Program-made: the position numbers and the translations under genes
The notes under the pieces: generated by a model
What the model was told of the DNA's origin: nothing
Seen by the model: only the letters and a program-made list of their open reading frames with translations
Database searches by the model: none
Part shown: in pieces, positions 47,051 through 59,300 of the stretch
How positions within the stretch are numbered: position 1 is the stretch's first letter
Layout of the letters: each line of letters opens with the position of its first letter
Assembly (NCBI RefSeq): GCF_000149955.1
Contig: NC_030986.1
Location: 1,672,345-1,736,344, forward strand
Length of the DNA: 64,000 nucleotides
Origin: Fusarium oxysporum f. sp. lycopersici 4287
Lineage: Eukaryota > Ascomycota > Sordariomycetes > Hypocreales > Nectriaceae
Reading direction: 5' to 3'

Positions 47051-49272
47051 ATGGATCAACAAGCTCAACGAGGCCGGTCTCCTTCGGCTGGCCATCAACA
47101 GCCTCATATAAACCATTCTCATTCCCCGTCGCCGGCGCCCTATCAGCATAACGATCCATCCGTTGGTCTTGGTCTCACTCTCGACCAGTCCGCTCAACAG
47201 TCTTACGAGGCCTTCAACGGTTCAGGTTTTCTTAGCCCTCAGCAATCGCCTTCTTTCCTTCCTCCTGCGCATCAACAGAGCAACTCCTTCGCTCAAGCCA
47301 ACTTGTCCGACCCCGCTATTCTCGACCCCAATAACACCGCTTCATTCGGACAGCAGCCTGCCAGCTCCGACACTTCGTTACCCTTCAATAACCAGGCTCA
47401 GGCAGTTTACCTGTCGCCGAACCTCAACGATAACGACTTCTCTCTCTTTCCGAATACTAGTGGCCAGGGCGACCAGTTCAACACCCCCTTGTTCGACCAG
47501 TCTACACTAAATCCTAACGACATGAATACCATGGCGTCGCAAGGGCATCACTCGCCTACCCCTCCTCATCTATTCCAGCACGATGCTCAACAACCTGGTT
47601 CTGCTCACCAGTCGCCCGCCTTTAACCAGCACCAGTTCTCTTCACCACCTAGCCATTCGCGACATACTTCACTCGGCCCAGCAGATGCTTTGCTCCCAAA
47701 CCAGATAGCCGATTGGAACCAGCCTCAGTTCCAGCGCCACCGTCGCACACCCTCTGAGTACTCGGACGTTTCGTCCGTGGCTCCATCGCCGAACCTTGTT
47801 AGTGCTGAGTCCTTTGAGACTGATATCGGTGGGCACTCGCCTGCACATCGTCCTTCTGATGGCAGTCTATATCAAGAGGTGTTGAGCATGGGTAACTTTA
47901 GTCTCTCCGACCCTCAAGTCGGTGGTAGTCCTGGACACCAGGGTCGTAGTCCTTCCCATAGTCCCGCAATCAGCCCCCGCATTGTTCCTCAGCAGATGCC
48001 GGACCTGAACCAGCTGAATCAAAACAGTTTTGGTTTGGCAGGTCCTCACAATCCATATGGAGTTCCCTCTACCTATCCTGACGTTTCAGCGCCCGTCGAG
48101 GCTTTCCCTTCCCTCCAGCCTTCGGGCGCTGATTTGTCGTCGATGGCCCCTCCTGCGATCAATATTGACTTTGCGCCTACAAATGCTAAGCAAGGTGCTT
48201 TTGATACTCCCAAATCTCGTATGGATCAGGATTCTCTGACCCCGCCAGACAGAGGTATGTTGAAGCCGAAATCATAGCTTTTGAAACTAGCTCACACATC
48301 TTAGGTCGCCCCCGATCCCGTCCACGTGCAGTGACAGATCCTTTCCATCCTGGTGGCGGTCTGCTAGGTCGCCAAGGCAATGCCAACATCATCTCGCCTT
48401 CCCTAGGCGCCGACTTAGCAGCAAGAGCAGACTCCAGATCTTTATCTCCTCTGGACAGGCAAGCAGGGACTTCACCCTCCAGGAGAAGACAGTCCACATC
48501 GGCTGTCCCCAACAACGTTATCGCTCTTAGACTGGCCGATCCTGAGTACCAGAACAACCAGGACAGCGGGGCTGCCAAGCGGGTTCAGAAACACCCTGCC
48601 ACTTTCCAGTGCACATTGTGTCCCAAACGATTTACGCGTGCGTACAACTTGCGCTCACATCTGAGAACGCACACAGATGAGCGTCCTTTTGTGTGTACAG
48701 TATGCGGAAAGGCCTTTGCTAGGCAACACGATCGCAAGCGACACGAGAGTCTTCACTCCGGAGAAAAGAAGTTTGTATGTAAAGGCGATCTCAAGGTTGG
48801 AGGTCAGTGGGGATGTGGTAGAAGATTTGCCCGTGCCGATGCTCTAGGCCGTCATTTTAGGTCCGAAGCTGGTCGCATCTGCATCAAGCCTCTGTTAGAT
48901 GAAGAAATGATGGAACGACAGCGACTCTGGCAAGAACAACGGATGCAACAGAACATGGCGCAGAGCATGGCTGTTGCATCCAGTATGCCGATGGATGGCC
49001 CTATTTATCCTATGGATCCTTCTGGCAACCCAATGCTTCCAGCGGCTCTCTTGGCCCAATATCCTGCATTAGCTCAGCTGAACTGGTCTACACCTGATGT
49101 GAACGCTGGCATGGACGACGAGGTTAGTGGCCGTTCATCGTTTGATGCCAGTGACTATGACGAAAACGAAGACGGTGGATATGTGAGTGGCCCTGGCACG
49201 GGGTTTGGCGAGGGTGGGATGGGTCAAGGCTTTGGTGAAATGGGATACGCGAGCGATTTCGGGGGCCGGTAA
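47051..49272 (+). CDS. crzA: Calcineurin-responsive zinc-finger factor Crz1/CrzA
   Basis: Two exons (47051-48254, 48305-49272) give 723 residues. Ca2+/calcineurin-activated transcription factor that enters the nucleus after dephosphorylation and drives ion and cell-wall stress genes. The first 500 residues are Gln/Ser/Pro/Asn-rich with many SP sites. A PxIxIT-like calcineurin docking motif PAINID is at 368-373. The C2H2 region starts at about 501: [38 protein letters not shown], and the atypical third finger FVCKGDLK...[16 protein letters not shown], followed by [12 protein letters not shown]; this finger set is diagnostic of CrzA. The intron (GTATGT/TTAG, 50 nt) lies between residues 401 and 402 and keeps DRGRPRSRP intact. 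Start fixed by [12 protein letters not shown]. Family call very secure. Confidence 0.95.
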
Positions 49273-50053
49273 AATGGGCTCACTCGCCATAAGAGTATGC
49301 ATACATTGTTGACGCGACCAATGCCTTTTTTGTTATCAGCGTTCTTTACCTTACGCCTTACTTCTTTCTCTATCCCTCGGGGAATTACTGTTTTTCTACT
49401 TCACAGCCGTCTTTTGGATACTGCTAGATGGGGCGTGGTTACAACATCACAACGGTTATACATACAATTGGATCCAGGGTGATTTTTTATCATTTTTCTT
49501 TCTTTGCTTTTTGGGGAGTGTTTGGGTATAGACGGTACGCGCATAGATACCAAATCTAGTCTGTTCTGTTCCTTCGATATGACATGTTTTATCTCTTATT
49601 TCTCGTTCAATTTGATTAGGTTGTATAGTTGAAGCTTGCTTTTCAGTTCTCGGTCTGGATATGGTTCATACATCCTGGCAATTACAGATGATCATACAAT
49701 ATCAACAAGTATAGTCAAGATATTGATTGCTTGGGAACATAAATAGTACTTGATACCATCTATGCAGACAGTATGAACGATATCGATGTCTAAGTTACAC
49801 CACCCATTGACTGGCCCCCTTTGTTACTTTTGGCCAGCGCTGACTTATGGAAGCCCCCCCTTCTTTGGATATCTTGCAGTAGTTATAGTAAGAGATTATA
49901 AAATACGAAGTCAAACCCATAAATGACAATACCAACGCCTTGCAAAAACACCGCACTGACTTTCCTTCTCCCACCATTTGAACACATTCATGTGTTGATG
50001 ACCACTTCGTTTCTTGAATTAGAGTCTTCACCAGATAGCATATACACATATGG
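49273..50053. other. Convergent intergenic region crzA/DUF7053 gene
   Basis: 3' UTR-like AT-rich sequence. No further gene recognised. Confidence 0.6.
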
Positions 50054-50647
50054 TCAATACATCGGCGAGGTTCCAAAGTAATCCTTAAATGTCTTCGCCA
50101 TGAAATTCTCACAAATTTCACGATGTACAGCCACACAAGATTCGGTAATGAATGGCATCAGAAGAGAATTGCATTCGAGGAGAACCTGCTCGTGTAGCTC
50201 GAATTCGTCCCCTTCAGCAGTCGCCGTGCTACCTGATGCAGTGCTATCAGATCCCGCGGGTGATATCGGACCCGAGGGCGATCGGTCGTGCTGTTGTTGG
50301 CGCACCATCCACTGGGCTCGGACCACGACGCCCACAGGGGCTTTCGCACGAGAGCGAAGGCCATCAGGTATTATTTGAAAAATGGCCTTGTAAGAAATGG
50401 TTTTGCCAAGACCAGGAGCGAGATTGACGAGCTCTTGCATTTGAAAAGCGCGAAAGGAGTCATCGAAGGGTCCAAAGAAAGGGTCGTCAGCTGTGTCTGC
50501 CGGATCAGCTTGGACTTCTTCCAAGCTCGTCACTGTCCGGTGGTGGGCGACAAATGGGTCTACGGCTTGCAGAGCTGCTACCACGGCGCTGGGAGGGAGA
50601 GTGCCCGGTATGGGAACAGAGATCGAGAGAAGTTGTGTTGAGCGCAT
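50054..50647 (-). CDS. Conserved fungal DUF7053-like protein
   Basis: Single exon, 197 residues, starting MRSTQLLSISVPIPGTLPPSAVVAALQ. The frame extends upstream to 50725, but ATG 50647 is chosen because the text before it is hydrophobic leader-like and lies outside the conserved part. The segment VVAALQAVDPFVAHHRTVTSLEEV, DSFRAFQMQELVNLAPGLGKTISYKAIFQIIPDG and the C-terminal LHEQVLLECNSLLMPFITESC match my recollection of the DUF7053 family, thought to have a START-like lipid-binding fold. A Ser/Thr-rich loop (SGSTATAEGDE) interrupts the second half. No signal peptide or membrane segment in the chosen model. Molecular function unknown. Confidence 0.75.
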   Translation of the reverse strand: MRSTQLLSISVPIPGTLPPSAVVAALQAVDPFVAHHRTVTSLEEVQADPADTADDPFFGPFDDSFRAFQMQELVNLAPGLGKTISYKAIFQIIPDGLRSRAKAPVGVVVRAQWMVRQQQHDRSPSGPISPAGSDSTASGSTATAEGDEFELHEQVLLECNSLLMPFITESCVAVHREICENFMAKTFKDYFGTSPMY

Positions 50648-53600
50648 TTTATATAGATTTGGAGCGCTTCTGGCGATATAGATGAGTGTCAAGTTTCTGC
50701 GAACGGGTATACAGAAGATGAACAAGAGGGTGCAGAGTGAGCAGTTGATCGTGGTTGTCTTGTTAGACGAAACTTGGCCAACACTGGCGACTAGAGTCTG
50801 CGGACGTTGGTAATGTTGAAAGTAATGATATCGAGATGTTTATCCTTGTAAGACTGCCCAAGGCGCACATGGTGATTGTCAATGGCGATTGACGGTTATT
50901 ATCCCATTCGAGATAGTTGAAGAGTAAGCCAAGGCGGACTGATAGCGACAGCAGCGAAAGAAGAGACAGCCATAGAAAAGAAGAGCGTTCTTCGCAAAGA
51001 CCCAATCAACTTATCCACTGCAACATGCAAGACCAGGACGTGTTAGTCGACGACAAGATTGTGATATCCAAAGGACAAAAAGATGCTCGACAAGAACAGC
51101 GGAGAATAAGTCAAAGCCTGCGCCTCACAGAGACTGCTTCATGTCCTCTCTTGGCTCTTTGTTCACATGAAACGGAGATTCGATCCGACGACAAGCGGAG
51201 CAGAGCGGATATGCTAGGTATGGATGGATGGCATGCACTGCGCTTCCATGCAGGGCGGGAGTTGAGAAGCGAATAGGCGCCCGCGCGTATCGGAACAGGA
51301 GCAGTCAGATTTGAAGTCTCACAGCCCTTGCACCTCGTTCTCTTCTGTTTTTTCCCCTGGGTATGTGCGAAAGCGACAGCAGGGGGACAAGGAAAGAGCA
51401 AGAGGTGATATTGTGTTGTGTTGCGTTGAATGAGTTGGGCAAAGTTACGTTCGAGGTGAGTTGAGTTGAGGCTAAACCAAATGGTGGCTGAAGAGTTAAA
51501 AATATACTGTACCTGCACAGTAATGTACCCAAGGTATAGTAGTACCTAAGGCGGGGGCATATGGTAGCTGAGGGGCCCTTGTTACAGTGGGTGTAAGGAG
51601 TCTAGGAAGAGAGAACACGGAGCAAAGAGGGGAGATAGGTAGATGGAAAGAGCGAAATGAGGTAGTAATGACTGCAATGGCAATGTGGAAGGGAAAAATT
51701 AGCTCCGATCACCTTAGGTTAATTACTATGTACTTTTAACTCCCGAGTATCCCGTTGGTGATAGGCGACTGAACTGCCGCTTTGACATGTGTGAAGTGCT
51801 GTGTGATATTTCCAGACCCTACGTTGAAATGTGTAATTAACTAGCTAATTAAGTTAAGGTTGGTAAACCCACATCCACCTCGGCACCTCAAGTGACAGAC
51901 ACTCTTCTGCCTACCTTGGGTATTTGGAATTGTTACCTTTGCTCTTCAAGGTCAACTCCAGCTTATCCCCATGTTGAGGCGATTGTCCGGCTGCTTTTCT
52001 TCCGCGATCCGTCAGCCACCTGCCAGAACGAGAGAGCCTCCCCCGAAGAGGAGCACCCTAGACGAACTGATGGGCATGGCAATACCCTTAAACTGAACGG
52101 ACGAGGCCCAAGATTAGATGCTGCGTTGCGTTGCAGCCAATTCCCGAAGCACGGACGATGGCTGACTTGCTGGAGACGAACGAACCATAATGGATCTCGC
52201 CCTGACAATCTTTTGGTCTAGAAAAATCATGTGCTACAGTCCAGACCAACACAATCAACGGCCGGCATCAATTCTTCATTCCGAGCCCGAGACCAAGTGC
52301 TACTCACGGCCCGATCCGGCAGTTGGCTGACTGTGCAGTATGTATTGGACTGAGGAACTTGTTTGGCATCTCGAGACTGCGTTATTTGAAGGCGTTAACT
52401 TGCTATGCTCATGTTTTAGCTTAGTGCCTTGGGTTTCTACGAGAAGCCTGAATGTAGCTGAATTGCATGAGGGTTTCACACTCCTGTGTTGGCACGGGTG
52501 ACAGAATGATGGAATTGCGGCCCGTCTTGCAGGTTAGGTCTAAGAATAAACTCGCATTGTCACCGGCACTGGACATTGCTAGGTAGTCTACAGATAGACA
52601 ATCTAGACTATGAGAACTTTACAATAAGCCAAGTCTAAGACAATCTCCTGGGTCGGGTTAGGTTAAGCCGAGACCCTGGGTTACCTATCTCGGCTTGGGT
52701 GACTTGCCTGCAGCTATCGTAGTCAGGAACCGAGTTTTCTATGAATATCATCACACTCACATGGTAGCATCAATTATTGAATGCACAGCATTGCATCGTC
52801 TCTAGCTGCAACCGATTGATGCTGGGGTGGTCCCGTTTGAGATAGCAGCTCATGGCTAAGTCGCTAACGCCAGCTCTTATCGCCCATCCCAGCCAAGTAG
52901 AGATTTCGTCTGGGCAATTCGGGCAAAATCAGAACGATGGAGCCAATATCTATCTTGCCTGCGCCGCGGCTCCCAATTCCTATCTTCTTCAGTCGTAAAT
53001 ATTTGCCGACCCCTTCTTGCTTTTCTCCCTTGACAATCGCGGCAACTATCAGGTCTGACCGCTTAAAAGGCGTTAGGCAGGAGGGCAAACAGTTCTTCTT
53101 GTTTCGCTGGTTTTTGTGCGGAGACATCCATCCTTGGATATGAACTGATACGTTAACAGATGGTGCATGAAAGCAGCCCCATCAACTCAGTTCAACGGTC
53201 CAGGTCCACTGTCCACATTCATCGTCCACATCCAAGACGGCCACGTCGTTGTTGTCGTCGTCGATCCCAGCTCATATGGACCAGGCGGCATTGTAAATGC
53301 GGGCTTTTTGAACGAAATCTGGATACCACAGCGTAGGTACATGCGCTGGAGGCGGTGAAGGTTTGGCGATACCTATTCGAGCCAAGCTTTGGTCTAGGAT
53401 GATGCACAGAGCTAACGTCTTGCAGGAAGCGCAGGGACTCTGCAGCATCCTGTGGCGTTTGTGGAATTTGTCGAGTCGTCCCAAGACTTCAACCCGCGGA
53501 TAGTTCCATATGTACTGTGTCTGCACTTGCATGTTTCATACCAGAGGAAGACCCCGGTCGTTGGATGTGTTCGTGTGTGACTGTTTAGTGACGGGTGGCC

Positions 53601-56306
53601 TGGAAATGTCGTAGAAAATACCTCAAGGCAAGCCGTCGAAGCGACTACTGGACCTTGTAGCTGGTACGGTTATTGCCTTTCATTGTAATTATGAAGTTGC
53701 CAGCATCTTCTCAATCTAGCACCCTCGGGCCTTTCCATACCCGCTCCCCCAATTGCCTTGAACTAGTGCAAAGCGAGGACAGCCTGGTGATCATCAGAAG
53801 TGTTGGCTTATTAGCGGTCGTCGTGTGAACCAGATGTAACAGCGAGTCCCACAAAACTTGCCGGATGTTAAGCAAGATGAACCTGGAAGACAAGACGCGG
53901 GGAACGGGAAGGGAACGGGACGTCAACCACAGTCTCAAGGAGCTGATAGCCTTACCTTACCCTTCTGGAGGGAAAGGCATGTATGTACTATGCACCTCAT
54001 GGAATTGGCCCCATTCTCCGTTCTAAGGAGGATTGTAAAAGGAACTCAGGTTGTGCTGGTGAGACATATCGTGTGCCCCTCGAAGTAACGAGAAATGTCA
54101 CACATGTCTCAACATGTATGTCCATATTGGCCCCCAGTGGAACAACCAAGCCCGCGTGATGTCACAAAGATCGAACGACAAAACCACCGCCGTCCCATGA
54201 GCTGCGCTGTACCACCATCTGATAGATAGTCCAGGTGGATTAAAAGTGTCTTTGGAGTAGCACATTGCAACACATGAGCCATCGTCTCCTTCTACGGGAC
54301 CAATCAGTCTTGTTGGGAAAGCAAGTTGAAGATCTAACTACAGTTTTCTTGTGGGAGGTTATAGCTGGTGACAAGATGGAAGTCAGATCCTAGTCGCGAC
54401 AAGCATCCAATCCAATGTTGGGCACACATATGTGCACTGTAATGGATGGGTTTCAGGCATTGCGACCCTTCTTTTCAAATTTCCTGCTTCTCTCATTAGT
54501 GGAATGCACATGTGAGATTCGGGTGGCTGGGTCGATGAGAAGCTGGCAAGTCATTGGGCTTCGCCAACATGTACCTCAAAGGATCTGATCCAACCACGCG
54601 TTGTGCTGCGGCCTGACCTTGCAGACCTGCATCAGCATCAACGGACTCATCTGTGGTTGGTTGACCTGGATCGAGTGGATCGTACGTGCATGTGCAATAA
54701 CACGACAGATGATGTTTACCTGTGATGGTAGTAGAGGCTGTCTTTTTGATAAATGCGCGAGTTGACGTGCTTGATATGAGAATTGAGTAGGATTGAGTCG
54801 AGTCTGAAAAATGTTCTTCTTTCAAGTGATACGGGCTCTGAAGGGAACAGTGAATGGGTGTGATGGGCTCGGGAACGAGGGTGCAGGGTGTTATGGGGTT
54901 GCTGGTCTGGTGATTGTGATGGTGACGTGCGGTCAACAATATTGATCGGGGTAGTAAGGAATAGGTTCGCACATAGGTAGGTAGGCAGTGAGTGTAAGTG
55001 CTCTTCAGAGATAAAAGCATTTGAGTGTTTTGATGTAGACGCAGTATGCCGAATAGCGAACATATGTACCGTTGTGTGAACTGAGAAGAACCGGGATCTG
55101 TCTCTTAGCTCATCGCATCTAGATAACGAATGCTATCAAAGTTCTCATTATCCTCAAATTCCTTCTAGGTCCCGCAGCCTATGCATGGTGGCGGCGTGTT
55201 TGTTGCGCACTCTCGAGTGAGTCCAGAGGGAGGTAGGGAAGAAAGAAGGGCACGTCCCCTGCTTTGAGCACTTACAGGACCTTAATTATTAACGGCTCTT
55301 GCTGTCACTGTCGCGCTGATTTCCCTGTCCTGTTCCCGCGTTTGCCCGCCTCTTCGCCTGGCTGCACATCAACATGGGACGCTGAACCCTGTCCTTTGCA
55401 TTGATTCTACCTATTAAACAGTAGTCTTGACGGGTACAACATCTGAGCAATTCGCCTGCCGACGATCTGAACAGCCAGAGCTGGCGTCATTGGCTCTTAG
55501 CTCAACCAATTTGTCTTGGCCTGAAGCGCCCAAAAAGTATTGTATGGGACCTTTTACCGAATCGACTTTCCTTCTTCCCTTGCTTTTCTTGCCATGCACT
55601 TACTGCAAATCATTTGCTCCTCGTCGCCGTGAATTCTTCCCCCTCCTCTTTCCCCATCTCCCTCCTTTTACATCAAATCTTTTCTACCTACCTATCTTGA
55701 GGAGACCCTACTCGTTATTTGGCCTTGCCTCGAGTGGTTGAGCGTCATCTTTTTGTGTGGAAGCTCATTTATTTATACAGCGCGCAACGCAAGACCCCCG
55801 AAAAAAGTAGTCCAGGCCAGACGACGATCCGACGACTAGGGGTGGTTGGTGAAAAGTGACAGTTGGTCACCCAGGGTTTGTTTTGTCAATTAACTCGGCA
55901 GTCACTCCGTACGCTCATCACGCTCCTTCGCCTTGACAACGCCTCAATTTTGTTTTCTTCGACGATCCGACTCTTTTCTCACATCACTAGCGCAACGTCA
56001 TTTAAACATTACCTATCCTCGACCCTGACAATACATCCGGCTTTGTCACGGCGTCGCTTTCGACAGCCTCGAACAGGGCCAGACCCCGCAACTCTGCTGC
56101 TTGATATTGCAATCGACTACGACTTACACGAAAACTCCCACGAAACTACGAATACGCTCGGTCACGAACTTGACATCCCACACTGTCCTTTGTTCTGGCG
56201 GCTTGGCTCAGTTGTCGATACCTCGTCGCCCTTCCATCCTTCTTCATATTTATAGCTTCCATGTGTGTGACGTCGCTCAGTCTTCGCACGAGCTCCATTC
56301 TTCACA
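50648..56306. other. 5.7-kb gene-poor divergent region
   Basis: No supported gene between the DUF7053 gene (-) and the giant repeat gene (+). Open frames are short; the longest (minus strand, 54496-55020, 174 codons) is low in complexity with no domain and reads like CT-rich promoter DNA. CCTAAGG/CCTTAGG type elements occur at 51541-51551 and 51711-51720. Long non-coding transcripts or a very long promoter cannot be excluded. Confidence 0.5.
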
Positions 56307-59300
56307 ATGGCCGCGGTCGATGTTCTGGCATTTACAGACAGTTGGACAAGAAGCGCGCATGGCCTGCCAGTCTTTCAGTGTTTGTCAAGTGCGCCGGTTG
56401 ATCGCTCCTTGCGTCACCGACTGAGTCTCATTGCCCGTGCCTGGGTTGGTCACAAATTACATGAAAATGTATGTTCGTTTCATTTTCTGCTCAGCTTGCG
56501 TAGTTGCAATTTAAATATTGTCGCTTTTTTGCTTGAATCATGTTTCCCAGCAAAAGCTTAACAGACTTTAAATGGGTGGCGCTTAACGGCCAACCCCTCG
56601 ATCAGCGGCCCGATCTCCTGAGGGGAACCCACCGCCACTCATTCCTGTCTTGTCATGCGATCCAGTTCCGGAATTGGAACACGTTTGAAAGTCTGTCTTA
56701 TCTAACGTCATACAATTTGTCTAGGTCTCTTCTTCACCATCACATCGCAAAGTGGCCGAGAGGCCGCTAATTGTACCAGATCATTCTCCACGATGGTATT
56801 GTCGCCTCCCTCGATCTTGCGACTCTTCTGATCCTACCGACACCACAATGCCCCTGAATGGGACCAGCCGTTATGCCCATATGCGAACCCCAGCATGGCT
56901 CAATCCGTCCCCTCAACCACCATCAGATGCCCAGAAAGAACGCCGCCGACCGAATGATGCGCTTCTTAACGATCCTAATTCCGATATCCTCATCGACTTC
57001 AACTCGAACCAAGGTTTCTACGAAGCGGCAAAGAAGAAGAAAACAAAAACACCTTCTGCTCCTCCACCGCCGCCACCGCCGCCTGCGGCTCCACCAGCAG
57101 ATGACGGTCAAAAGGATGATAATACCGGAGGAGATGGAGGAGCCAATGGAGGAGACGCTGCAGGCGGCGCCGGTGATGGAAATGGTGATGGCAACAGCAA
57201 CTCGCCCCCAAAGCCCCCCACAACTTTCGAGAATATCAATCTTGGAGATAACAAACCAGATCTTGGGTTGAGCCCACCAGAAAACAAGGGCATTTCCAGT
57301 TCATGGGGTGCGAAATTGGGGTTTGGTGGTGGAGGATGGGGCTGGGGCGGAGGAGGGAAAAGCGAAACGGCACCAGCACCAGCACCAGCACCAGCACCGG
57401 CACCGGCGCCGCCACCACCCCAAGAAACCAAGGCCGAAGAGAACCCATGGGACAAACCTAAAGATAAAATAGGAGGAATTGAAGAAGATGACGATGGCTG
57501 GGGCTTTGGTGCCAAGAAAGAGAAGAAAAAGGGTTCCACGCTCTGGGGCGCTGAACCCGACGAGGAACCAAAGGATGGTGATGATCCTTGGGGTTGGAGT
57601 GGCCAAAAAAAGAAGGGCAAAGCTGGTGGCATCCTGGAAGAACTTGCCCTCGATTCCGACACTGCACCTCCCAACGGAAAGAAGGATATATGGGATACTT
57701 GGGGAATATCCAAAAAGGACCGGGCCAAGAAGAAGGGAATCATGGAGGAAGTTGCTTTGGCAGCTGCACCCGACCCCCCTTCAATGGAAGATCAGTGGGG
57801 TGGCTGGTCTGGGAAAAAGGAACATTCACAAAGTTCACTTTGGGGAGCTCAAGATTCAATACCCGCACCTGCACCTGACCCCCCTTCGTTTGAAGATAAG
57901 GATGGTGACGACTTTTGGAGTACCTTTGGCACTGGAAAGGCAAAACCCCCTCCAGAGGAGACGAGTGGATGGGGATCATGGGGTATAGGAAAGAAAGGTG
58001 AGGATGAAACAAGTGAGTCAAATTTCTTTAAAGCTCATCAAATCCCAGAGCCGCCTAAGACAGAAGACGACGGTTGGGATCTATGGGGAACAGGTAAGAA
58101 AAAGAAGAAAGCTGGCGACTTGATTCAAATAGAGGATGATATTCCTCCTCCCGCCCCCGATCCCGTCGAGGCTGTTGGCACCGACGACTTCCTCGATTCT
58201 TGGGGTTTTGGCAAGAAGCCCAAGAAACCGGCCGCTGACCCGTTCGATTTCAAAACTTCCGGCGCCGATGATCCTAACGATGCTTTTTGGGGCTCAATAG
58301 ACAACAAGAAGCCTAATGCACATGAGTTTCTTATCGATGCTACTGGTGAGCCATATCATGATATTTTTGGGGGAGGGTTGAGAAGCAAGGCTCTAGATGA
58401 TGAAATATGGAAAAGTCAACTGGGGTTGGACTTCATTCCCCGGGGCGGAGAAGTTAGAGAACATCGAAATTCGCCTTGTTTGACCGCCCTCCCCCAATAT
58501 CAACCCCCACACTTGTAGAACTCGCTGACCGGATGGATTAATAGGAGACCCAGAGCAAGCCGCCAGAGAAGCTGAAGAGCAAGCCGCTCGCGAAGCTGAG
58601 GAAGCCGAGGCCGCTCGCGAAGATGAAGAGATTGCCAGTCTCTTGGACAAGAAATCTAAAAGAGGAGGACGGCTTCTTAAGTCAGATCGAGAACGTCTTG
58701 CTCTTCTTGAAGGGAATGCCACCCGAAGAGCTGAAGCTCGAGCTACTCGCGAGGCCGAGGCGGCAGCTGCCGCTGAAGCTGCACAGGCCGCCGCTGATGC
58801 TCAAGCAGCAGCTGACGCCGAAGCTGCCGCTTTACAGGCCGCGGAAGACGCTGAAGCAGCAAAGGAGAACGAGGAGGTTGCGACACTATTGGCGAAAAAG
58901 CAGAAACGTGGTGGAAAGTTGCTGAAAAAGGATCAAGAACGCCTTACTCTACTCGAAGGGAATGTCTCAAGAAGGGCCGAAGCTCAAGCAGCCCGGGAAG
59001 CTGAAGCCATCGCCGCTGCCCCAGTTGCCCCAGCGGCTCCTGCTGATGAACCTCTTTCTCAAGAGACAGACCGGGATGGCCTTGCCACGCAAGCAGCTGC
59101 AGAAGCTGACACTGCCCTTGCCACCGAAATCGCGCAGGAAGAGGCGGAAATGGAGAGCCTGAAGTCGAAGAAGGCGAAGAAAGGAAAACTTCTCAAAAAA
59201 GAGCAGGAACGGCTGAATTTCTTGATCGACAATGCGGCAAAACGAGCCGAGGAACAAGCAGCTAAAGAAGCAGAAGAACAGGCGGCAAAAGAAGCGACCG

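Noticed and set aside
54496..55020. 174-codon minus-strand frame in the 5.7-kb spacer
   Set aside because: Thr/Ser/His/Pro-rich text with no domain or signal peptide, resembling translated CT-rich promoter DNA.
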